Source: Paramagnetospirillum marisnigri (lineage in GTDB: Bacteria > Pseudomonadota > Alphaproteobacteria > Rhodospirillales > Magnetospirillaceae). From it: a DNA stretch of 64,000 nt. The DNA is taken from assembly GCF_001650715.1 (NCBI RefSeq), contig NZ_LWQT01000028.1, forward strand, positions 87,055 through 151,054. The letters run 5' to 3'. The notes under the pieces are model-generated. The model did no database searches and had not been told where the DNA came from. It saw nothing but the letters and a program-made list of their open reading frames with translations. Within the stretch, counting starts at the first letter, position 1, and every line of letters begins with the position of its first letter. The position numbers and the translations under genes are program-made. This document shows positions 9,489-17,976 of this stretch, piece after piece.

Positions 9489-10393
9489 AGGGGATCATTC
9501 TGGCGGGAGGCATGGGGACGCGGTTGTGGCCGGTGACCCTGGGCGTCAGCAAGCAGCTTCTGCCTGTTTACAACAAGCCGATGGTTTACTATCCCTTGTC
9601 TGTACTGATGCTGGCCGGGATTCGCGACATCCTGGTGATTACCCGGCCCGAGGATCAAGCGAGCTTTCGTAATCTGCTGGGGGATGGCGCCCGATTGGGT
9701 CTATCCATCAGCTACACCATTCAGCCCAAGCCCGAGGGGCTTCCCCAGGCTTTCGTCCTGGCCAAGGACTTCATCGGTGATGATCGTTGCGCCCTGGTCC
9801 TGGGCGACAACATCTTCTTTGGCCACGGACTACCCGAACTGCTGCGTGAAGCTGGCCGCCAAACGGTGGGTGCGTCAATCTTCACCTATGTTACCCGTAC
9901 GCCGGAAGCCTATGGCGTCCTGGTGCGGGACGAGGCTCGCCGTCCGATGGAGGTGGTAGAGAAGCCTAGGACACTCGTCTCCAACGAGGCCATCACCGGC
10001 CTTTACTTCTTCGGACCGGAAGTGGTGGAAATGGCTTCTTCGCTGAAGCCGTCGGTGCGGGGCGAGACCGAGATCACCGATCTGATCCGCACCTATGTGG
10101 CCAACGGGACCCTTGCGGTCCAGGAAATGGGCCGAGGCTACGCCTGGTTTGACAGTGGCACCCACGAATCCCTGCTGCAGGCCTCGATTTTCGTCCAGGC
10201 CATCGAGGAGCGCCAGGGCTTGGCCGTGGCTTGCCTCGAAGAAATCGCGTTGCGTATGGGCTTCATCGGGTTGGACGAACTCCACGCCATCGCCGCGTCC
10301 ATCTCGGCCAGCAGTTATGGCGCTTATGTCCACCAGCTCAGCCAGTCCCTCAAGGGCAAGGTCCAGGGCGCTCCCTCGGTCAGCGGATCATGA
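9485..10393 (+). CDS. rfbA: Glucose-1-phosphate thymidylyltransferase
   Basis: A 302-residue RmlA, close to the usual 290-300. It joins dTTP and glucose-1-phosphate to give dTDP-glucose, the first step of dTDP-6-deoxyhexose synthesis in the cytoplasm. Signatures are LAGGMGTRLWPVT at the N-terminus, SKQLLPVYNKPM, LGDNIFFGHG, VVEKP and YAWFDSGTHESL. The ATG at 9485 overlaps the upstream GT41 stop (ATGA). Its own stop overlaps the next ATG in the same way, so it lies inside a tightly coupled run of glycosyltransferases. Such embedding suggests that several GT41 enzymes here depend on a dTDP-sugar. Confidence 0.95.
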   Translation: MKGIILAGGMGTRLWPVTLGVSKQLLPVYNKPMVYYPLSVLMLAGIRDILVITRPEDQASFRNLLGDGARLGLSISYTIQPKPEGLPQAFVLAKDFIGDDRCALVLGDNIFFGHGLPELLREAGRQTVGASIFTYVTRTPEAYGVLVRDEARRPMEVVEKPRTLVSNEAITGLYFFGPEVVEMASSLKPSVRGETEITDLIRTYVANGTLAVQEMGRGYAWFDSGTHESLLQASIFVQAIEERQGLAVACLEEIALRMGFIGLDELHAIAASISASSYGAYVHQLSQSLKGKVQGAPSVSGS

Positions 10394-11616
10394 ATCTCGA
10401 CATGAAGGAGCAGGCGGAGTCCATTGGCGAGTTAATCGGCCAGGGGATGCGATGCCATGCCGAGGGAGACATCGCCGAGGCGGAGCGTCTGTACCGGGTG
10501 GTTCTCGACCAGGATCCAGAGAATGTCGATGGGCTTCATCTGCTGGGACTGGTGGCCCATGCCACCGGCCATTTGGACGAGGCGGCCCGGCTGATCGGGC
10601 TGGCGGTGGAACGTAAACCGGATCAGGCCGTGTTTCTCAGCAATCTTGGCAATGTTTTCCTTAGCATGAGCCAGCCGGCCAAGGCCGAGGCAGTTCTTCG
10701 CCGGGCCCTGACCATTGCCCCCGATCATGCGGCCGGACACAACAATCTGGGTCTGGCCATGTCGGCTCAAGGGCGATTCTCCGAAGCGGCCCAGTGCTAC
10801 CGGAAGGCACTCTCCCTCGACCGCACCCTTGGCGATTCCTTTGCCAATCTGTGCACGGTCCTGACGAATCAAGGACTGATGGGCGAGGCGGAAGAGGCGG
10901 CCCGTGGTGGCGTGGACGTAGACCCCGGAAACCCGGACGCCGTCGCTAGGTTGTCCCAGGTTGTCTTGAAGCGGGGACGCGCTGAAGAAGCCTTAGCCCT
11001 GGCCAAGGCTGCGCTGGAGCGTTCCCCATCATCATCCACTCTTTTGACTGCCTGCGGGTTGGCCCGCCTGGAGTTGGGGCAGCCTATCCGCGCGCTGGAC
11101 TATTTTGAACGGGCCGAGCGTGGAGAACCAAAACTGGTCGAGACCCAGGGGTATCGCAAAGAGGCAGAGGCCCGCAAGCCGAGCGACGCCGTCTTGCTTG
11201 AGCAACTGCTGACGGCGGTGCGACGCGGCGATGTGGAGATGTTCATTGATGTGGAAGCATTCCGCATGCCGCATTCACCCCTTAAGGTCGAATTCTATGC
11301 CAACTGGGCGTTGCTCATGAATGTGACCATCTGGGGGGTATCGTTCTGGCTGCTGCCACAGCTTTGGGCGCTGGGCGTGGGCCTGGGCTCGGCGGCACTG
11401 TATTATCTGTTCGGTCGAAAGATTGTCGGCAACAAGATGCGCGCCCATATCCAGGACCGCCTGGGCGCGGATACCTCGTTGTGGCTCAAAGCCTGGAACA
11501 TGGGGGGGGTCAGTCTTCGCGACAATGCCACAGGCCAGATTGTCTCCTCGCCTGATGGTCGCTGGCGCCTGATGGTCGAGGATATCGCTCCTACCCAACA
11601 AAGCCCGAACCCGTAG
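10390..11616 (+). CDS. TPR protein with two C-terminal membrane helices
   Basis: A 408-residue protein, start fixed by the ATGA overlap with rmlA. Residues 1 to about 290 are TPRs very like those of the neighbouring enzymes (AERLYRVVLDQDPENVDGLHLLG). There is no GT41 domain. Instead, near residues 310-345, come two hydrophobic segments (ALLMNVTIWGVSFWLL and ALGVGLGSAALYYLFG). A cytosolic basic stretch and a short C-terminal domain rich in polar residues follow. It could be a membrane anchor or scaffold that gathers the TPR enzymes at the inner membrane near the secretion machinery. That role is inference; no homologous family is recognised. Confidence 0.8.
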   Translation: MNLDMKEQAESIGELIGQGMRCHAEGDIAEAERLYRVVLDQDPENVDGLHLLGLVAHATGHLDEAARLIGLAVERKPDQAVFLSNLGNVFLSMSQPAKAEAVLRRALTIAPDHAAGHNNLGLAMSAQGRFSEAAQCYRKALSLDRTLGDSFANLCTVLTNQGLMGEAEEAARGGVDVDPGNPDAVARLSQVVLKRGRAEEALALAKAALERSPSSSTLLTACGLARLELGQPIRALDYFERAERGEPKLVETQGYRKEAEARKPSDAVLLEQLLTAVRRGDVEMFIDVEAFRMPHSPLKVEFYANWALLMNVTIWGVSFWLLPQLWALGVGLGSAALYYLFGRKIVGNKMRAHIQDRLGADTSLWLKAWNMGGVSLRDNATGQIVSSPDGRWRLMVEDIAPTQQSPNP

Positions 11617-11645
11617 CGGGCAAGCTCCTAGCGGATCATCCGTCC

Positions 11646-13709
11646 ATGCCGTCCATTTCCGAAGTATTGGCCCTTGCCATCCGACATCATAACAGCGGGG
11701 GGTTGCGCGAGGCGGAGGATCTGTATCGCCAGATACTCGATATTGATCCGCGCCAGCCTGACGCACTTCACCTTCTAGGGCTGGTGGCCTTCCAGACCGG
11801 CAACTGTCACGCGGCCGTCGATCTGATCACCCAGGCCATCGCCATTAAGAACACCGACGCCGCCTATCACGAGCATCTGGCGTTGAGTTTGGTCGGGGTG
11901 GGGCGCGGTGTCGAAGCCGAGCGTGCCGCGATGCAAGCGATGGCCCTGAACCCCGACCAAAGCGAAACCTTCAACAACCTGGGCAATCTGCTTCAGGAAA
12001 TGGGGCGCATGGATGAAGCCCTGATCTGTCGCCAGAAGGCTTATGAGCTGACGCCCGACAACCATCTCTACAGCTATAATTACGCCATCACCCTGGAAAG
12101 GTTTGGGCGATTGGAGGAGGCGGAAGCCTTCCATTATCAGGCGCTCAAGCTCGACCCGAACTTTCCCGAGGGGCTGAACGGTCTGGGCGAACTGCATCGC
12201 AAGGCAGGGCGCGTGGACGAGGCGGTCGCCTGTTATCAGCGCGCACTGGCCTTACGTGCTGATTTCGTGGAGGCCCTGAACAATCTGGGACTGGCATATT
12301 CCTCCCGAGGCCAGTTGTTCGAGGCGACGGCGATTCTCCAGCGGTGCTTGGCCTTGCGGCCAGCCAACGATGCCGCGCTCAGCAATCTCGGCAATATTTA
12401 TCAGATGCAAGGCAGAGCCGAGGAGGCGGCGGACATTTTTCGTCGCGCTGTCGAGGTCAACCCCGGGCAGGCCGTCGCACACAGCAATCTCATTTTCGCG
12501 ATGATCCACATGCATGACGCCACCGGGGAAACCCTGCTGCGCCAATGTGGGGAATGGGATCGCGCCCAGTCCATGCGCACCCCCATTATCCAGCATAGCT
12601 TCGCCAACGATCGGGATCCAGACCGGCGGCTGCGCGTCGGGTTTGTATCGGCCGATTTCAAGGACCATGCCGTCAGTTACTTCCTACTGCCGCTGTTCCG
12701 GGCGTTCGACCGCTCGCGCGTTGAGCTCGTCTGCTACAACGAGGTCCGCAACGAGGATGTGGTGACCGGCTGGTTTCGCGACAGTGTCGATTGCTGGCGT
12801 GACAGCAAGGGCATCCACGACCAAGGGCTGACAGAGATGTGCCGCGCCGACGCCATCGACATCCTGGTCGACTGCGGCGGCCATTCCGGAGGCAATCGCT
12901 TGACCGCCTTCAAGCGTCGCCCGGCCCCCATCCAGATAACCACGCCCCTAGGCCACGGCGGCACGACCGGCGTGAGGGAGATGGACTACTTCATCGGCGA
13001 TCCGTTTCTGACCCCGGCCGGAAGCGACAGTCAGTTCAGTGAGACTGTGATCAGGCTCGACAAGGTCTTCGCTCCGTTCGAGCCCAAGGACTTCTGGCCG
13101 GAACCAGTGGCCTCGGTACCGGAACAGCCTCTGTTCGGCTGTTTCGGTGACCCCGCCCGTATCAGCCGCCAGACCCTGCTGCTTTGGCGCCGCCTGCTCG
13201 ATGCGGTTCCCGGGGCACGCATCTTGTTCAAGCATAAGGCCTATGGCAGCGACGCCATGGCCGAGCACTGGGCGGTTCGCTTCGCCCCAATAGCCGATCG
13301 CGCGATATTCGAAGGGCTGCCCGGTGGCTGGGTCGGCAACATGGATGTTTATGGCCGAGTTCGGGTGATGTTGGATACCTTTCCCGCGGCGGGGGCGACC
13401 TCGAGTCTGATTCCGCTTTGGATGGGGGTGCCGGTGTTGTCTCGGGTCGGAACTCATACACTGCAGCGGTTTGGGGCTCCCATCCTTCATAACCTGGGGC
13501 TGGCCGATCTGGCAGCCGAGAGCGACGACGCCTTCGTGTCGGCGGGATCTGCCCTGATCGCCGACGATACCCGGCTGGCCCGGCTGCGCGCGTCGCTGCG
13601 GCCGACCCTGCGGGACTCTGCCCTGTGCGATGCCCAGGGGGCCGCCCGCCAGTGGGAGGCGGCATTTCGCCACGTGTGGCATGCCTGGTTGGCCGAGGCA
13701 GGGAGATGA
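11646..13709 (+). CDS. TPR repeat / GT41 glycosyltransferase (R class)
   Basis: A 687-residue protein, 29 bases after the TPR-membrane gene. Regular TPRs cover residues 1 to about 300 (for example DEAVACYQRALALRADFVEA). GT41 begins near 325 with RVGFVSADFKDHAVSYF, then DCGGHSGGNRL and RPAPIQITT. GDPARISRQT has the Arg substitution at the OGT Lys place. GLPGGWVGNMDVYGRV leads to ATSSLIPLWMGVP, so it is R class. The stop overlaps the next gene by ATGA. The complete domain order suggests an active enzyme; acceptor unknown. Confidence 0.88.
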   Translation: MPSISEVLALAIRHHNSGGLREAEDLYRQILDIDPRQPDALHLLGLVAFQTGNCHAAVDLITQAIAIKNTDAAYHEHLALSLVGVGRGVEAERAAMQAMALNPDQSETFNNLGNLLQEMGRMDEALICRQKAYELTPDNHLYSYNYAITLERFGRLEEAEAFHYQALKLDPNFPEGLNGLGELHRKAGRVDEAVACYQRALALRADFVEALNNLGLAYSSRGQLFEATAILQRCLALRPANDAALSNLGNIYQMQGRAEEAADIFRRAVEVNPGQAVAHSNLIFAMIHMHDATGETLLRQCGEWDRAQSMRTPIIQHSFANDRDPDRRLRVGFVSADFKDHAVSYFLLPLFRAFDRSRVELVCYNEVRNEDVVTGWFRDSVDCWRDSKGIHDQGLTEMCRADAIDILVDCGGHSGGNRLTAFKRRPAPIQITTPLGHGGTTGVREMDYFIGDPFLTPAGSDSQFSETVIRLDKVFAPFEPKDFWPEPVASVPEQPLFGCFGDPARISRQTLLLWRRLLDAVPGARILFKHKAYGSDAMAEHWAVRFAPIADRAIFEGLPGGWVGNMDVYGRVRVMLDTFPAAGATSSLIPLWMGVPVLSRVGTHTLQRFGAPILHNLGLADLAAESDDAFVSAGSALIADDTRLARLRASLRPTLRDSALCDAQGAARQWEAAFRHVWHAWLAEAGR

Positions 13710-15772
13710 GCGACGAGCCATCGGCAGACGAACAGTTGCAGACGGCCTTTGCCCTGCAAAGGGAAGGGCATTTCCGGGAGGCGGCTTCGGTGGCGGGGGC
13801 TGTGCTGGCCCGATGGCCAGGGCATGCCGACGCCATGCATACTCTTGGGTTGCTCCGTCATCTCGAGGGGGATTCCTCGACTGCCTACCGTCTGGTGCGG
13901 CGCTCGATGGAGATGAGTGAGGCACCTTCGGCGCGCCATTTGGCTAATTTCGCCGAAATTTGCCGTCAGTTCGGCCGTCATGCCGAGGGAATCAAGGCCG
14001 GGCGCGCTGCCATCGGTGCCGATCCCCATAACGGCACCTACCATTACAATCTAGGACTACTGCTCCGGGAAAGCGGCGACCCGGCCGCTGCGGCCGACTC
14101 CTTTGCCGCCGCTACACGGCTTGACGATGACCCGTGGCGCTGCTGGCTAGCTTTGGGGAGCGTTCTTGCAGATATGGGGCGTTCGGCCGATGCGGCTTTG
14201 GCCGAAGCGGATCGGTTGGCACAAGGCGACCCCTCGCGGCTCCATGATGTTGGCCGCGCCTGGGTGGGAGCAAACCGTCCGCTTGAGGCGGTGCAAGCCT
14301 ATCAGCGATCCCTACGGCTGCGGTCGGGCCATGCCGGTGTTCTCAACAGCCTTGCCATCATTCTCGACAGTATCGGCCGCAAGCTGGAAGCGGTGGAGGC
14401 TTACAAGGCGGCCATCGTCGCCGACCCGGTCGCAGGGCATCTCCACAACAACCTGGGGAATACGCTCCGCAATCTTGGGGATTGGCCGTCGGCGCAAGCG
14501 CATTACCGGAGGGCGCTGGAGTTGGAGCCTGGTCTGTTCGTGGCGCACAGCAATGTGATGTTCACCATGCTGTTCGACCCTGCGACAACCGGTGGGGCAA
14601 TGCTGGCCGAGGGGCGTCGCTGGGAGGCGACGAGGGCCTTGGCGCTGGGCGCGCGGCCCTTGGCGCGGGACCCGGACAAGCGGCTGCGTCTGGGTTATGT
14701 CTCGCCGGACTTCAAGGAACACGCGGTTGCTTATTTCAGCGAGCCGCTGCTGCGGGGCCATGACCGTTCTGCGGTGGAGGTGATCTGCTATTCCGGGACG
14801 GCGCGTCCCGACAAGACGACGGAACGGCTTCGGTCGTTGGCCGATGGCTGGGTGGATATTCACCGCATGGGGGACCGGACCCTGGCGGAGCGCATCCGCG
14901 CCGATGGCATCGATATCCTGATCGATCTGGCCGGACATACCCAGGGCAACCGGCTTCTGGCCATGTCCGAGCGCCCGGCGCCGGTGCAGGTGTCGGCGGT
15001 TTTGGGCTATGGCGGCAGCACCGGTTTGTCGTGGATGGACTGGGTTCTGACCGATGGGGTCCTGACGCCGCCGGGCTTCGAGGACCAGTTCAGCGAGCGG
15101 GTGATGCGGCTAGAGGGGAGCTTCGGTGCCTTCCTGCCGCGTACCGACTGGCCCGAGGTTGCGCCTGCGCCGACCGGGCCGCCGGTTCTGGGCTGCTTTT
15201 CCGACCCGTCGCGGGTGGATGGCGCCCAGGTGGAGCTGTGGCGCTCGGTATTGGACGCGGTGCCGGGGTCGCGGCTGCTGTTCAAGCACGGAACCTATGA
15301 CGACCCCAAGATGGCGGCCTATTGGCGGGGCCTGTTCGGCCTGGTGGCGGATCGGGCGGATTTCGAGGGCGTCAAGGGCGGCTGGGGGGCGCATATGGGG
15401 GTCTATGGCCGGGTGAGGCTTGTGCTGGACACCTGGCCGGTGAGTGGCGCGACCTCGGCGTTGATCCCGCTCTGGATGGGAGTGCCGGTGGTGACGCTGT
15501 CTGGGGGGCATGCGGGCCAACGATTCGGGACCGCGGTGGTGACAGCCGCGGGCCTGCCGGAACTGTCGGCGGCAACCCCCCGGGACTATGTGCGCTTGGT
15601 GGCCGAACTGGCGAATGACCGGGAGCGGCTGGCGGAGTTGCGGCGCAGCCTGCGCGACCGGCTGCGGGAATCGCCATTGCTGGACGGGCCGGGGCATGCC
15701 CGGGCGGTGGAAAAGGCCTTGCGGACCATCTGGCGCGATGCCTGTGCCAATACCGGTGGAGACCGGAAATGA
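13706..15772 (+). CDS. TPR repeat / GT41 glycosyltransferase (R class), donor or recipient of a converted tract
   Basis: A 688-residue protein, start fixed by an ATGA overlap; the open frame extends upstream inside the previous gene. TPRs fill residues 1 to about 300. GT41 from about 324 has RLGYVSPDFKEHAVAYF, DLAGHTQGNRL and RPAPVQV. SDPSRVDGAQ has Arg at the OGT Lys place, and ATSALIPLWMGVP is the donor loop. The last 430 residues are identical to those of the gene at 20203-22155, while the N-terminal TPR halves differ. The two enzymes thus pair one catalytic domain with two acceptor-binding regions. Downstream overlap is ATGA. Confidence 0.88.
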   Translation: MSDEPSADEQLQTAFALQREGHFREAASVAGAVLARWPGHADAMHTLGLLRHLEGDSSTAYRLVRRSMEMSEAPSARHLANFAEICRQFGRHAEGIKAGRAAIGADPHNGTYHYNLGLLLRESGDPAAAADSFAAATRLDDDPWRCWLALGSVLADMGRSADAALAEADRLAQGDPSRLHDVGRAWVGANRPLEAVQAYQRSLRLRSGHAGVLNSLAIILDSIGRKLEAVEAYKAAIVADPVAGHLHNNLGNTLRNLGDWPSAQAHYRRALELEPGLFVAHSNVMFTMLFDPATTGGAMLAEGRRWEATRALALGARPLARDPDKRLRLGYVSPDFKEHAVAYFSEPLLRGHDRSAVEVICYSGTARPDKTTERLRSLADGWVDIHRMGDRTLAERIRADGIDILIDLAGHTQGNRLLAMSERPAPVQVSAVLGYGGSTGLSWMDWVLTDGVLTPPGFEDQFSERVMRLEGSFGAFLPRTDWPEVAPAPTGPPVLGCFSDPSRVDGAQVELWRSVLDAVPGSRLLFKHGTYDDPKMAAYWRGLFGLVADRADFEGVKGGWGAHMGVYGRVRLVLDTWPVSGATSALIPLWMGVPVVTLSGGHAGQRFGTAVVTAAGLPELSAATPRDYVRLVAELANDRERLAELRRSLRDRLRESPLLDGPGHARAVEKALRTIWRDACANTGGDRK

Positions 15773-15775
15773 GTG
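14481..15775 (+). repeat. 1.3-kb direct repeat, copy 1
   Basis: This tract covers the last TPR and the whole GT41 domain of the gene at 13706. It is matched base for base at 20864-22158. I see only two differences, at 15694 and 15700, and both are silent. Identity stops within a few bases after the next ATG. The repeat points to recent gene conversion or duplication, and recombination between the copies would delete about 6.4 kb. Confidence 0.92.
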
Positions 15776-17976
15776 GAAGCGGCGACGATCCGCTGACCAT
15801 CGACCAGGCCTACGACCGGGCACTTGGCTGGCATCGGAATGGAGCGCTGGCCCAGGCGGAAGTCCTCTATCGGCGTATTCTGGACGCGGTTCCTGAGCAT
15901 GCTGACACCTTGCACATGCTGGGAATGCTGGCTCATCAGTGTGGCCATTCCGAGTCGGCGGCCGAGTTGATGCGGCGCTCCCTGGCTCTGGCTTCCTCGG
16001 CGACCTGCTGGTCCAATCTCGCCGCAGCTTTGTTGGCGCTTGGCCGCCTGGCCGAGGCCGAGTCTGCGGCTCTGACAGCCCTTGGGCTGAATCCCGCAAT
16101 GCTGGAGGCCCGCCGAAATTTGACTCGCTGCCTGGAAGGGCAGGGCCGACTGGCGGAGGCGGCGGAATGTTGTGCACAGATGTTGGCGGACCAGGGAGAT
16201 TCGGCTGATCTCAATGGCTGGCTGGGGGCGTTGCTGGTCCGCGGCGGCAAGTTCAGCGAGGCTTTGGGGCCGTTGAATAAGGCGGTGGCCTTAAGCCCGG
16301 CCGACACAGACCTGCTGTTCTTGCGCGCTCGCTCCTTGCACGAGGTTGGCCGCACCCAGGATGCCATCCAAGGTTACAAGGAGGTTCTCGACCAAGCGCC
16401 CATGCATTCCGATGCGGCCTTGCATCTTGGTCTGGTCTATCAGGACGCCAAGCAGTTGGGGCCGGCTGAGACCATGCTGAAATGGGCCGCAGATCTGGCA
16501 CCCGACAATCCCTATGTCTTCTACAATCTAAGCCGCCTATATCGGCTGATGGGGCGAATTTCCGCCGCCATCCGCGCCGCCGAGCGAGCAGTGGAGTTGA
16601 AGTCTGACTTCGCCCTAGCCTACCAGGCATTGGGCAATGCTTATCACGGTGCTGGCGAGATGGAACGAGCATTGGAGGCGTTTCGCCGTGGCTCGGCCCT
16701 GGCGCCGGATGACTATGGCTTGCACCATAACATCATCGCCTGTCTGCGGACTGACTGGCGAGTGGAGGGACGGGTGTTTCGCGACTCCTACCGCGAATGG
16801 GATCTCCGCCACTTGGGCCATATCGCCCGGCTGTCCCACGCCAATACTCCCGACCTCGAACGCCGCCTGCGCATCGGCTATCTGTCCCCTGATTTCCGCA
16901 ACCATGCCGTCGCCTATTTCCTGGAACCGCTGTTGCAGGCCCATGACAGGAGCCGATTCGAGGTGTTCTGCTATTCACAAGTGGAGGACGAGGACGCTGT
17001 TACCCGGCGGTTCGAGGCCTTGGCCGATCACTGGCGGGTCACCCTGAAGAAGAGCGACGATGATGTCGCCGCCATGATCCAGGCCGATGGCATCGACATC
17101 CTGGTGGACTGCGCTGGGCATACCATCGGCATGCGCATGCATGTCTTCGCGCGCAAGCCTGCTCCAATCCAAGTTTCGACCCTGGTCGGGCACGACACCA
17201 CTACCGGCGTTGCGGCCATGGACTACATTCTCAGCGACCCCTATCTGACTCCGGACGGTTACGACGACCATTTCACCGAGACCCTGATCCGTCTGCCCAC
17301 GGTGGTGGCGCCTTTCCTGCCGCGGGGGGACTGGCCCGATGTCTCGCCGTTGCCCGAGGGCGCGCCGCTGTTTGGCTGCTTCGCCGAACCCAGCCGCATC
17401 GGTGATGTAAGCCTGGAGTTGTGGCGGCGGATTTTGGATCGGGTACCGGGATCGCGGCTGCTGCTGAAGCATAAGACCTACGAATATCCAGATCAGGCCC
17501 GGTACTGGCGGGAGCGCTTCTCCATCCTGGGAAACCGCCTGGAAATGGAAGGCGTTCCTGGGAGCTGGGCAGCCAACATGGAGTCCGTCTATCGCCGTGT
17601 TTCGGTGGTATTGGACAGTTTTCCCCTGACGGGGGCGACCTCGAGCCTGATTCCGCTTTGGATGGGGGCGCCGGTTGTAACACTGGCGGGGCATCATTCG
17701 GGCCAACGCTACGGTGTCAGCATGCTGACCAATGCTGGAGTGCCGGAACTGATCGCTGTCGACCATGACGGCTATGTGGAATTGGCAGCCGGGTTGGCGG
17801 AGGATCGCGGCAGGCTGAAGCGTTATCGGGAATGCTTGCGCAACACCGTACGTTCCAGCCCGATCGTGGATTCCACTGCCGTGACCAGGGCCATCGAGGA
17901 TGAATATCGCCGGATGTGGCGGCAATGGTGCGGCAGCGTGAACGAGGCGGAGCATGGCTTGGAAACTGGCATCTGA
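15769..17976 (+). CDS. TPR repeat / GT41 glycosyltransferase (R class)
   Basis: A 735-residue protein with an ATGA-coupled start. It has a long TPR region (to about residue 345; for example AIRAAERAVELKSDFALAY). GT41 from about 363 has RIGYLSPDFRNHAVAYF, DCAGHTIGMRM (the usual Asn of this segment is changed) and KPAPIQVST. AEPSRIGDVS has Arg in place of the OGT Lys. GVPGSWAANMES is followed by ATSSLIPLWMGAP. The stop lies 23 bases inside the next gene. A complete R-class enzyme; acceptor unknown. Confidence 0.88.
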   Translation: MSGSGDDPLTIDQAYDRALGWHRNGALAQAEVLYRRILDAVPEHADTLHMLGMLAHQCGHSESAAELMRRSLALASSATCWSNLAAALLALGRLAEAESAALTALGLNPAMLEARRNLTRCLEGQGRLAEAAECCAQMLADQGDSADLNGWLGALLVRGGKFSEALGPLNKAVALSPADTDLLFLRARSLHEVGRTQDAIQGYKEVLDQAPMHSDAALHLGLVYQDAKQLGPAETMLKWAADLAPDNPYVFYNLSRLYRLMGRISAAIRAAERAVELKSDFALAYQALGNAYHGAGEMERALEAFRRGSALAPDDYGLHHNIIACLRTDWRVEGRVFRDSYREWDLRHLGHIARLSHANTPDLERRLRIGYLSPDFRNHAVAYFLEPLLQAHDRSRFEVFCYSQVEDEDAVTRRFEALADHWRVTLKKSDDDVAAMIQADGIDILVDCAGHTIGMRMHVFARKPAPIQVSTLVGHDTTTGVAAMDYILSDPYLTPDGYDDHFTETLIRLPTVVAPFLPRGDWPDVSPLPEGAPLFGCFAEPSRIGDVSLELWRRILDRVPGSRLLLKHKTYEYPDQARYWRERFSILGNRLEMEGVPGSWAANMESVYRRVSVVLDSFPLTGATSSLIPLWMGAPVVTLAGHHSGQRYGVSMLTNAGVPELIAVDHDGYVELAAGLAEDRGRLKRYRECLRNTVRSSPIVDSTAVTRAIEDEYRRMWRQWCGSVNEAEHGLETGI

